Below the pieces are notes generated by a model. It worked only from the letters and a program-made list of their open reading frames with translations. It searched no databases and had not been told where the DNA came from. From Solen grandis (taxonomy: Eukaryota; Mollusca; Bivalvia; Adapedonta; Solenidae), in assembly GCA_021229015.1 (NCBI GenBank), contig CM037790.1, forward strand, positions 59,111,288 through 59,175,287: a stretch of DNA of 64,000 bases. The letters are read 5' to 3'. The translations under genes were made by a program, and so were the position numbers. Positions 12,755 to 22,500 of this stretch are shown one piece after another (position 1 is the first letter of the stretch; each line of letters starts with the position of its first letter).

Positions 12755-13900
12755 GTCACTTCACTTCTCCCAGGCACATAAAAGTCAGCTCTTGGTACAT
12801 TCAATTTTTCGTTAATTTTCAAAAGGAACTTAATTCTTTAAGTCTGAATGTCCTCTTGTCATTCTTTTATTTCAGCAAAATGAAATATGGCATGAAAAAC
12901 AGTAATACAAAGTCAACATGTTTCCCTGCTCATCAAATTTATTATTTGGGTGAAATTGAAACACGTGCATTGGGATACTAAATAAGAAAATGTTTCACAA
13001 CAAAACGTCAAATTCACTCACGGTCCAAGTTATCATAGTATTACATTTAGACACCAAAGTATGAGCAAGATTAACAACTAGATATTAGGAAAAACAATTT
13101 CTTTTCATTCATCTATGGCCATTTCTAAATTCTTCGAAATATTTAAATCCAATGGAATGCCACTCAAACTTTATTTCACAGAACGGCCTGACCTTTCATC
13201 AATCTAGCTTCGGAAACGAACTGTTTTGACTCCCGCCCAGGACGTACCCCAATCTAATAACCAAGATTTTCGTTGAAAACCTGCATAATAAAATTTCATA
13301 CATTGATTATAGGTTATTTTTTAATTAAAATCCCAATCCTGCGCTTATATTCTATTTTTTTATCTTAAGTCGGGCTATTTTTATGCTTTGTTTTATTTGT
13401 TTGATTACTCGAGAACATAAAAACAATACATTAACCTCCTGTCATATTTACACAAGGCAATAACTAACCAGCCTAATAAAGAAATTGCGTTGTTGGCAGA
13501 TATAACTGACAAAAAGCCAAACATTAAATGTAACTTCTCTCAACTTGATTCAAAACCTTTTACATGCACATACTTGCCTCCCTAATTCAATGTCTAGAAT
13601 ATAAAGATCGAAATTGACACATTAAGTAATATTTGTTTATAGTCACACTAAACCATTTACAAGGACACTGCTCAATCAACCCCTCAAGGAATTTTGTTTG
13701 TTAACTTTTAGTATCTTGTTTTCTTTTCCCTCAACATTCCTTTAATAATTTGGTAGGAATAACTTCATATCTTAGGTATTCCAATAGAAACACAGTGATT
13801 AAATTCTATAAATAATGTAAATTCAATGCATTAAAAATAGATTGACGTAACTCATATTCTTTTTTTAATTTATTATTTATTGATTAACTCCTGATATGAT
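12755..13900. other. AT-rich intergenic DNA up to the gap
   Basis: No ORF, tRNA or repeat family is recognised before the run of N. Confidence 0.5.
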
Positions 13901-14000
13901 NNNNNNNNNNNNNNNNNNNNNNNNNNNNNNNNNNNNNNNNNNNNNNNNNNNNNNNNNNNNNNNNNNNNNNNNNNNNNNNNNNNNNNNNNNNNNNNNNNNN
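13901..14000. other. Assembly gap (100 N)
   Basis: Exactly 100 N, the usual placeholder for a scaffold join of unknown size. True distances across this point are unknown. Confidence 0.99.
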
Positions 14001-15060
14001 ACACAATATCTTGTAAAAGAAAATAACAGCAAATCATCGAAACTTAATCTGATTTATTTGTAAACACTGATAGGATGTACATTTTTATAACAGGTATACT
14101 TTGTGTCTAGAAACAAGGGAAGTAAATGGTACAAACCCGCGATAGAATAAACCAAAGACAAAAGTTGGCAGAGGATACGTAAATTTCCATTTTTTTCAGT
14201 ACATCCACACCAATATTGTAAAAGTGGACACATTTGACGATGAAAGTTCCATTAGTATTCCAAACCTATGACATATCAAATGGTGTATAAGAAAGGTTAA
14301 AAACTTTGATACATTTTTTAACATTCAATAAAAGTGAAATCCATTTCACAGTCGCCCCCCCCCCCCACACACACACACTTAAAATCAAGGCCGAAACTGA
14401 AATTTCTCTTCATTTCTAACCAAATTGCCACTGAAAATCTTTACCCTTGTATTTCTTGTTTATACCATGCATACCCCAAAAATGAGCAAAAATCACAATG
14501 CCAGCTGTATTTAGAAATTTTGAAAGTATTACCTGTCACGCCAGCCAAAATGCACTGTCAATATAAACATTCAATATCTAGTCCTCTTAGGGAGCTCTTC
14601 AATCTGGCAAGATCTAGCATACACAAATATTCGTAAATTCCCAACATTTTTCTATGTATCCATTAATAAAAAAACTGCAGAGAAATCAATGTAATGAAAT
14701 TTTCAATCTTAAAAAAATGGCATTCAATTTTCAGCTTATGAAATACATGGTAATACAAAGGGGCGAAATTCGCATTCGTCTGACAAATAAACTAAAAGTG
14801 ATGCAACAACAAAATATCGTATATTCTCGCGCAAGAGTAAAAGTGGGGCAAGTGTATTCCGCAGTTAAGTGCTACTAATAGATAAAAAAATTTATACAAA
14901 GATTCGTTATTTTTGTCTAGTTGTATAATGATTTTTATGGTATTTTTGTCCTATTCCTTGGTCCCTTTAAAACGAATTTACACAGTAATAGTGTGGATAT
15001 AACTATTACTTAAATAATTATTCTTAATAATATTTTATTCACTTGATATACCGCCCGATA
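14001..15060. other. Intergenic DNA with homopolymer tracts
   Basis: This stretch holds a C run and CA repeat at about 14354-14380 and A/T-rich sequence. ORFs of 100 and 74 codons at 14334-14636 and 14654-14878 show no protein family and are not called. Confidence 0.4.
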
Positions 15061-15172
15061 TCTGAAAGAACTGGTAAACCGATTGTGAAAATGCAAAAAA
15101 AAAAAAAAAAAAAAAAGTTTTTAAATTCTAAAACAACAACAACAAAAAAAAAACATTCATGTTTGTCAGTAT

Positions 15173-15246
15173 TTGTAGAATGGATTGTGTCTGGGCCACC
15201 CCCCCCCCCCCCACTCCTCCAAACCCAGACACAATCCATTCTACAA
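15173..15246. repeat. Inverted repeat, 23-nt arms around a poly-C loop
   Basis: The left arm at 15173-15195 (contains GTAGAATGGATTGTGTCTGG) is the exact complement of the right arm at 15224-15246. The 28-nt loop is mostly C. Long A runs lie just to the left. It may be a foldback element or an assembly fold-over. Confidence 0.85.
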
Positions 15247-15547
15247 CTACTATTTGTGATAAAAAATAAAAAAAATCACACTAATATAAAATTTAAAAAA
15301 ACACATGTGTAAATTTTTAAAAAAAACAACAATGAAAAATTTGTGTTTTTTCCTGAATCCCCTTTTACATTTATATAAAAATCCTCACTCTGAATATGGA
15401 GGAGGGTTTTCTAACGTATTATAAAAATTCAATATTATACAGTTTTTATATTTTTGGATATTATCTCCATTGCCTCTTTTCTCCCCTGTTCTATTAATTT
15501 TTGCCTTTCTTCTTCTGAATAGTATTTTGGAACCGCAGAGTTTTTTG

Positions 15548-16096
15548 TTAATTGTTTAATATATTTTTTAATTCATCTAATATAAGTTTAAATTCTTGTT
15601 CAGATATCTCTCCATCTGTTAAAGCTTTAGAGATTAAATTTTTTATACTATTTAATTTACTGTTAGCAATAGTTTTAATATTATCATGTTTTTTAATTTT
15701 ATTCATAAATTTAAGCCTAACAATTTTTATAGAGGCTCCAACTCCTCCACATACAAGAGCGGCAATTTCTAACGGAAATAGAATAGGAACAATTAAACCA
15801 ATAGTTCCTATAATTATACTAGTAGACATTAAAGCTGTGTCTACTCCATCTGTTATATTTATTCCTCTTTTATATTTTTTATATAATGCTTTACGAGTAT
15901 CTCTCTCATTAATTAATGTTTTCTCAATCTCTGAGATTTTTTGCAATCTATAATTTTGACTTGGTTCCTGGAGTTCGCTACGAATGAAATTCGGCTGCGT
16001 AGCACTACGGATAAAGTGCTCCGCAGCTGTTCCATAGTCTGGACTAGATTCACTATTTAAATCGGGGTATAAATTTGGGGCTGTTGGTTGCTTCAT
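15548..16096 (-). CDS. Two-helix membrane protein of the virus-like element
   Basis: An intact 182-aa ORF. Residues 1-49 are a polar, Pro/Ser-rich N-terminus. Residues 50-78 are a charged helix ending in a KKYKR motif, followed by the GVDTA phrase. Two hydrophobic segments follow (about 88-107 and 109-126), then a Lys-rich helix and a C-terminal DGEISEQEF stretch (161-169) that resembles half an EF-hand loop. Proteins of this layout recur in integrated elements of cnidarian and mollusc genomes (from memory of the family; function unknown). An open stretch in another frame extends to a TAA at 15435-15437, so a small frameshift may have removed about 35 residues. It begins 11 nt after the stop of the next gene upstream, as in a compact transcription unit. 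Residues 20-45 are encoded by an inserted hairpin sequence. Confidence 0.7.
   Translation of the reverse strand: MKQPTAPNLYPDLNSESSPDYGTAAEHFIRSATQPNFIRSELQEPSQNYRLQKISEIEKTLINERDTRKALYKKYKRGINITDGVDTALMSTSIIIGTIGLIVPILFPLEIAALVCGGVGASIKIVRLKFMNKIKKHDNIKTIANSKLNSIKNLISKALTDGEISEQEFKLILDELKNILNN
15981..16027. repeat. Palindromic mini-insert inside the membrane-protein ORF
   Basis: GCTGCGTAGCACT (15994-16006) and AGTGCTCCGCAGC (16015-16027) are inverted copies with one mismatch around an 8-nt loop. A smaller hairpin (CGAATgaaATTCG) lies at 15981-15993. The GCTGCGGAGCACT word recurs at 18657-18669. The ORF reads through the insert in frame. Confidence 0.75.
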
Positions 16097-16107
16097 TTTT
16101 AAATATA

Positions 16108-16674
16108 TTATTTGAATTCAAACAATAACGAGGCAACAGTATTAACTACAGTTCCATTATCTACTAGACTAACAAAATTAATAACACTTCCAGCCTCAAC
16201 TAAAAAAGGGGGTTCAAAATTATCATGGTTTGCTGGTGTTGTATGCAAAGTAATATTACACCCACTTAAAAGCTCTCCATCCACCAACACACCAACTCGC
16301 ACTTCACCACTTGTCCTTTTACTCGACAGACCAATACCAGTAATATAACCACGCCTCATCACAACATAACCAACATCTTTTTGTCTGCCGGCATTTCCAA
16401 ATGAAAACACCTTACCTTTAAATAAAGAACCTTTTATTTCAGCACTTATTGTAATGTTTTTTAAGGATTCCTCTATTCTTTTTACCACATGGTCTAATCT
16501 TGTTAAAATGTTAAATAATTCATTGTCAAAATTTGACTTTAAATTATTAAATAATTCACTGTCAAAATTTGACTTTAAATTATTAAAATATGAAGTTATC
16601 TTACTCTCATCTAGTATATACTTTTTAAAACCAATATACTCATTTTTTACGGATAAAATCCGGCTGTGAAACAT
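16108..16674 (-). CDS. Coiled-coil plus beta-domain protein, candidate spike or fiber
   Basis: An intact 188-aa ORF. Residues 30-74 form a heptad-like helix holding a perfect-length 12-residue duplication (LFNNLKSNFDSE then LFNNLKSNFDNE). Residues about 76-188 are alternating hydrophobic/polar strands with many Gly, Val and Thr. Landmarks are KGKVFSFGNAGRQKDVGY, GEVRVGVLVDG and AGSVINFV, ending in a hydrophobic strand. A trimerising stalk with a C-terminal beta head is a common viral fiber plan (inference; no homologous fold confirmed). It lies 10 nt after the upstream gene and 11 nt before the downstream one, all minus strand. Confidence 0.7.
   Translation of the reverse strand: MFHSRILSVKNEYIGFKKYILDESKITSYFNNLKSNFDSELFNNLKSNFDNELFNILTRLDHVVKRIEESLKNITISAEIKGSLFKGKVFSFGNAGRQKDVGYVVMRRGYITGIGLSSKRTSGEVRVGVLVDGELLSGCNITLHTTPANHDNFEPPFLVEAGSVINFVSLVDNGTVVNTVASLLFEFK
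16511..16582. repeat. 36-bp in-frame tandem duplication
   Basis: TTAAATAATTCA begins at 16511 and again at 16547. The unit is 36 bp, so it adds 12 codons to the coiled-coil stalk without shifting frame. Confidence 0.9.
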
Positions 16675-16684
16675 TATAGAATAA

Positions 16685-17318
16685 TTATAGAATTTCTAAC
16701 ACACAACTAATTGGCAATCCATTGTTGTTTATCTTCTGACCGTTCTCATCACAAACGCTTATACTTAGTTCTGAAATATCACCATGTGCCAATTGTTTAT
16801 ATTCTGGATTACTAAAATGCGTATGAACAATATCACCAAATGATTTATTCTAAATAGAAACAACGCTAATGATATTACTAGGTGCACCATCAAAGAAATT
16901 GTAAGAGCATTTATCTGTTCAAGATGAGCATATAGTTGTTTATAAGGTGCAAAATCTACAGCTTTGTCTCCATGGTGTGTTTCATTAACAGTAAATCTTT
17001 CCTTATTTCCAAACCCTAATATCTGTCTTAAACCTTTACTTATTTTCAATTCATTGGGAGTAATTAAAGAAGCAATACCATTTGTTTTCATCTACAGATA
17101 ATGTAATAATATTACTTTGAAATATACCTGCTATTTGTTGGAAACTATAATTACCATTTGTAATCTTAATATTTCTCTTAATATTCTTAATGGGGAATAG
17201 CGTGATATATTCATCAACCAAATTATACCAACCTATAGTATAAGTAAAACTCTTCAATCCAATTTCTCTATTACCACATTTGTTATCTAATATTGTTGTA
17301 GGTTTATATGTTTATCAA
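16685..17318 (-). pseudogene. Frameshifted conserved gene of the virus-like element (GWYN protein)
   Basis: Three overlapping minus-strand segments form one gene broken by at least two shifts. The N-terminal part (about 17318-17080) contains REIGLKSFTYTIGWYN. The middle part (about 17091-16890) contains KGLRQILGFGN and AVDFAPYKQLYAHLEQIN. The C-terminal part ends with GLPISCVLEIL and a TAA at 16685-16687. A TAA bounds the open frame on the upstream side near 17319, so the true start is unclear. I know similar uncharacterised proteins from integrated elements in cnidarians and molluscs, but no function. The small gap to the next gene fits a minus-strand structural cluster. The breaks fall in A/T runs and could be consensus errors. 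Confidence 0.6.
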
Positions 17319-18671
17319 TATTGGAAATTATATGATACATTTTTTACTGATAAAAAATGATTCCACAAGCTTTAAATATAATGAGGATATTTTATATAAC
17401 CCACATGTTAGATATAGTGAAAAGAATATTAACATTATAAACCAAAAAATAATAATTTCATCAGATGGAAAAAGTTTTAATGCAGATTTCCCTAATATAT
17501 TTGAAAATATTTATTACCTAAAGTTACATCAGAAGAAAATAGTAGAAAAGTGGGAAAGTGATTGGATGTTATTTTGGCAGAATCAATTAAACTTTGCTAT
17601 TTGGTGTTCAACTACAGGTTGTGGAGTTGATATAAAAAATCATATAGAGTCCAAAGGATTAACGGGTTTCTTTATTCTTATTCCATATTTATTATCAAAC
17701 AAGAAGAATATTAAAAGAATTATCTATTCCTCTTCCACAAGATAAAAATGGGAATGCTTTTAATAATAGTTATATAACAAGAAGCTTATGAAAGAATTTG
17801 TAGTGAGTTTAATATAGATCCCAATACAGATTGGAGACATAAAGAAGGTCTTGGAATTGTATATACAACAAGTCATACAGCTTGGGAAAGAATAGATTTT
17901 AGAAGAGATAATTCTTCACAACATATAAAAAGCAGCACTTCTAAAAATTTAGATTTATCAAAAATGACATTTGGTCCTGAAGTACCTGGAGGAAGACATT
18001 GTGGTATTTCAAAATGTGAATATCTCCCACCTAAAAAAGTTCATATTGATTATCTCCAACAACCAGATGAATTTAAAAACATGTGGACAACTTTTATTCT
18101 TGATGATTCAAAAGGTTTTACAAGAGCAGGAGTTGAAAGAATTAATGAGTCTATAAGAACATATTGTTGGGCTATTCTTAGAGCACAATCTCAAACTAGA
18201 ACAAGTATTTTAGGAACAGGAAAGGCATTTGATACTCAAAAACAATTTTTAGTTTATGGAATGGATTATATATGTCTCCTAGTGATATGGAATTACAAAA
18301 TTGATACAATCCAAGATTATAATAATGAAATTGTAGTTGCAGAAGAAGAAAAAATTCAAACACTTGGAATAAATAATGAAATAAATAGTCAACCTGTTCC
18401 TAAAAAGAAAAATGTTGAACTCAGTGGTACACCAACAAAGAAATCTTTACCAGAACCAGTTTCACAGCTGGAAAATGCTTCGCAGCTGGAACAAAGTTCC
18501 ATTAATGTTTCACAGCCTGTCCGTAAGAAATCTCCCACCAGACAAAGTCCATCAACAGAACATGAAGATGATAAAACAGCAATTATAACAGGAAGTATTG
18601 CAATAGGTCTTTTAGCTTTATTTTTTACGAATATGTTCTCTAACGAACTTTGTTCGGCTGCGGAGCACTAA
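17308..18671 (+). pseudogene. Large membrane-anchored protein gene, candidate structural, frameshifted
   Basis: Two open segments (17308-17745 and 17964-18671) are joined by coding-like sequence in other frames at about 17690-17960, so one gene of roughly 450 codons has been broken. Landmarks in order are SSDGKSFNADFPNIFENIYY, WESDWMLFWQNQLNFAIWC, TTGCGVDI, TFILDDSKGFTRAGVERIN and RTYCWAILRAQSQTRTSILG. A Pro/Ser/Glu-rich linker follows, with a C-terminal hydrophobic helix at about residues 206-224 of the second segment (IITGSIAIGLLALFF). It starts back-to-back with the GWYN gene. It is the largest gene of the cluster and a candidate capsid or surface protein, but I cannot assign a fold. The last residues (NELCSAAEH) come from a palindromic mini-repeat. 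Confidence 0.6.
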
Positions 18672-18775
18672 TGAACTTTGTTCACTATGGGAAAAGCTAT
18701 GGAACAGCTGTGAAACACAGTGAAACACAGTGAAACATTAATGAACTTTGTTCTGAGCACTAACAGCTGTATATA
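18460..18775. repeat. Cluster of short palindromic words
   Basis: GGAACAAAGTTCC (18488-18500) is a palindrome within the linker of the plus-strand gene. GAACTTTGTTC occurs at 18645-18655, 18673-18683 and 18743-18753, and GGCTGCGGAGCACT at 18656-18669. ACAGCTGTGAAACACAGTG-type words fill 18705-18740. Related words occur at 15981-16027 and near 25815. Confidence 0.7.
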
Positions 18776-19580
18776 TCATTCCAACAACTACAATTAATAA
18801 AGCCCATAAATTATTCCAAACCATGCAACAACATTTCCTGTTGTTTTTAATAACCACCTACAATAGCTCCAATAATTTCCGGTAATGCCTCTACAGCTTT
18901 TCCTGCAAGTTTTTAATAATAGTTTAGCAATATTTGATAATTGTTTTTTTATCCAATCTCTTACATCCCTCCTTTCCCAGGAGTTTAGGTTTACAGTTTT
19001 CCCCCACCCTCAGGAATAAAAGTTTCAACAATAACACCAATAAACATTCCAAAAGCAGTTAAAAAACTAACAATTGTTTACCCTTGTTCTCTAAATAAAG
19101 TTTTTTATTCTTTCTGCTAATGTTGTAATCTTCATTTAATATTTTATTTATTGTCTCTTTATTCTATTTATCTGACCACGTAATTTATCTCTATTAATCT
19201 CAATTACTTCTAATCTTGAAGTTCTCTCTATCTCTAAATTTTCTTATTCGATTACTTATTCTTTATTTGGAATTCATCATTATCTCCTTAGCTCTTTTTA
19301 AATTTATTTTTTTTCTCTTTCTAAGTCTTTATTTGTTTCATTTAATTTAGCTAATTCATTTGCAATCTCTTTTTTACAGTATCATCGCTTTTAGGATACC
19401 ATCCATTTTCTTCTTTTCTATAATTGTCTGATTTCTTGTTCAAAAGTATTAATAACTTCTTTTTCCCCATTTTTGCCTCTTCAGTTGTATTTGGTAAATT
19501 AGTCATTTTCCCTGTACTAAGGTTATTTTCTATAACATTAATCTTATTTCGTTCCTCAATTAATTTAGCAAGTTTTTTTC
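18770..19580 (-). pseudogene. Broken coiled-coil and membrane-segment gene of the virus-like element
   Basis: Read on the minus strand, fragments in shifting frames give a long charged helix (19140-19560; LAKLNETNKDLEREK is readable, as is an EEAKMGKKK phrase). A hydrophobic stretch follows (about 19020-19075, TAFGMFIGVIVETF), then RDWIKKQLSN, EALPEIIGAIV and a C-terminal helix NLWALLIVVVGMIYTAV (about 18775-18990). The RDW(V/I)K plus EALP(G/E)IIG pattern is familiar to me from uncharacterised proteins of similar elements. It converges on the plus-strand gene, with ends at about 18671 and 18770. Its function is unknown; the amphipathic helices suggest membrane or scaffold interaction. Confidence 0.5.
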
Positions 19581-19599
19581 TCCCATGCCAAAACCCTTG

Positions 19600-22500
19600 T
19601 GAAAAATTTAAAAATCACTATTTTAAAACCCTTTGAACAAAACAATTGATTTTCCCTAATGTTTAAAAATAATAAAAAAAATGTTTTTTTTTAATTTTAA
19701 AATTTTTTTTCCATCAAACTTTAAAAAAATCTTTAATTTTTTTTTTTTTAATAAAACCCCAATTTTTTTTTCTTTCAAAAACAATTTCAACAAATTTTTT
19801 TTCTTTCTTTATAATTTAAAAAAAACTTTTAAAATAGAAGTTGAACGCTGCGGCCACTTTTCACAACTTTTTAAAAAAATTCCTCAAACATTAAACTTTT
19901 CATTATAATCATCTCTTTTTAAAACATAAATTTTCAAAACAATCCCCTTTTTCCTTTAAACTTAAAAAAATTTTCCATAGCGGGAACTTTTTCCTTTTCC
20001 CTCTAAAAATGTGGTTACGGAAAAAACTAAACCCATACAGAAGAAAAAACCCCAGAAATTTAATATTGTCAAAGTGTTGTAAAAGCAAAACCTTTAAAAT
20101 TTAAAAAAATGAATTTTTTGTAATTTTTCCCTAATCTAATGGAAATGATTTTTTTTTTCCGGAACCCCAAGATTACATTTAAAATTGAAACAAAAGTATA
20201 GTGATGCAAATGCAACAATAAATCCAAATTAGAAATCAAAATTAAAAAAAACAACAAAAAAATATCAGGAAATGAAGTAATATTTGATGAAGTAATTTTC
20301 ATTGTTAAACAATTTAGGAATCTCCTACAAAACTAAAATATGGGTCCAAGGAATTGGTAAAAAAACTTTTAAGAAAAAAGGGGGAGCGGGTAATGTCCCA
20401 AGTAACAAAAAACCCATTGAAAAGGCTATAAAAATTTTGTTTCCTTTAGATTTTGAATTTTAAATCCAGGGCCTTTTTTATCAAGGGGTGGGGTTGGAAA
20501 ATAGACTTAATTAATTTTAATTTAATTTTATAAAAAGTATTAGATCTAGTGAAATAAGCTTATTTGTTTTAAAATATTTGTTTAAATTTAAATTTTTTGT
20601 GTTGAATTAAAAATTTTTAAAATAGTTATTAAAAAGGTTATTTTTTAGATGAATACTTAACATGTAAAAAAACAAAAAAAAAATTACCCCTTTGGAATTT
20701 AATCAAATTTCCGGAGAATTAAAGGTATTTAATGTTTTTTGAAATCCGGAAGAACATAAACAAACAAAATTTTAAAAACCAAAAAAAAAAATTTTAAAAT
20801 AATTTTTTAACCCTTTTGTTAAGGGAGAAGAAAACAAAAGATTTATTAAGATTTTTTTTTAAAAAAAGGGGGATATCCTATTTTTATTTTAAAGTTTTTG
20901 TATGACAAAAGATTAACGAAGAAAAAGAAAATTTTTCTGAATTTTTTTTTTTCGGGGAACTGCTGAAAAAAGTTATTTATCTCTAAAAGATTAATTCATT
21001 TTAAAAGTTTTAAAGGGGAACAAAAAAATTTTGTTTTTTTTTATACTAAAATGGGGATATTTAAAAACTTTTTAAGGGAATGATTTTCCCCTACTTGAAA
21101 AAAAAAAGGGGATAAAAAAAAGAAAAAAAAAAAAAATTTTTAAAAAAATTTTTTTTAAAGAATTAAAACCTAAAATTATTTTTGGGGGTTGTTAATTTTT
21201 TACCTTGGTCCTTAGTAAAAAAAAAAATCTTTATTTATTAAAGGAAAAAAAATTATGCAAAAAAGGCTTGGGTTTTAAAAACATATAAAAACAAAAAAAA
21301 AATTTTAAAAAATGCTTTTAAACCTTAAGTTTAAATTTAAAAATTTTTTTAAAAAAAAATGCAACAACCCTTTTTAAAAACAACTCGGGGTAACAAAAAT
21401 TAATCTTTCAATTTTCCCTTGCAGTTTTTTCCTTTTGGGGATTGGAATTTTTAAAAAAAATTTTACTTATAAAAATTTTTAAAAAAATTAATAAATAAAA
21501 GGGGCCCCAAAAAAAATTAAAAAAAGGGAAAAAATTTTAGAAAAAAAAAACCCACAGAAAATGCTATGCAGGGTTCTTTTTGAAAAAAAAAGGAAAATTT
21601 TGTTTTTTTTTTGGGAAAAAGAGTAAAAAAATTTTTTGGGAAAAAATTATCTTTTGTTTTTAAAAATTTTCCCAAAAAAAAATTTTTTTTTTGATTGGTG
21701 TTAAAATTGAAAAAAAACGGGGGGTTTCTTTTTTTAATTTTTGTTAGGGTGTTAAAAAATTTTAATTTTTTTAAAAATCCCCCAAAACAAAAAAAATTTT
21801 TTTAGAAAAAACCCCTTTTAATCATTTTTTAAAAAAAACGCTTGTTAAAAATTTTGTTTATAATTTGGAATTTTTTCTCCTTTTAACTAAAAAAAAAGCT
21901 ACATTTTTTTTTACCCCCCCTTTTGAAAATCCCCCCGTTGAAAAAAACCCCAAATTGAAAATAAAAACCAGAAAAAAAAAAGTGAAAATATCACAAATAA
22001 AAATGAATAAGAAACCCCAAAGGCCCATAGTTCCGAATTTAAAATAAAAAAAAAAAAAAAAGAGTATTGGGGGAAAAAAGGGTGCAAAAGGAAAAAAAAA
22101 ATAAAAAAATTTTTAAAAAGAAAAAAAAGGAACAATGAAGAAAAAAAAAATTTTAAATTTAAAAATTTTTCGGATAAAACCCCGGGTGCGTCCTAGGGGT
22201 AAAAAAACCCGGGTACGTGTATTACAAAAGGGATAAAAATTAAAGAATTCAAAAAAGTGTTTCACAATGCCCCCAGCGGGGCAAAGCCCCCAAAAACCCG
22301 GGAAAATATGGAACGTGGGGCCCTTTTTGGGCCGGTAAAAATATACAAAAATTATATCCCTTTTTTTTTAAAGGGGGGTTTTTTGGGGTTTGGGGTTTTT
22401 AAATAATAATTCTAAACAAAGAAAACCCCCCCCTGAAACCCCCAAAAAAAAAATTAAACCAAAAAAAAAAATTTTAACCCAAAAAAAAATTAAAATTGAT

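Noticed and set aside
14334..14636. 100-codon ORF after the gap
   Set aside because: It begins near a C run and CA repeat and shows no family resemblance.
15552..16669. Plus-strand ORFs opposite the viral genes
   Set aside because: Shadows of the minus-strand genes, which have far better protein character and spacing.
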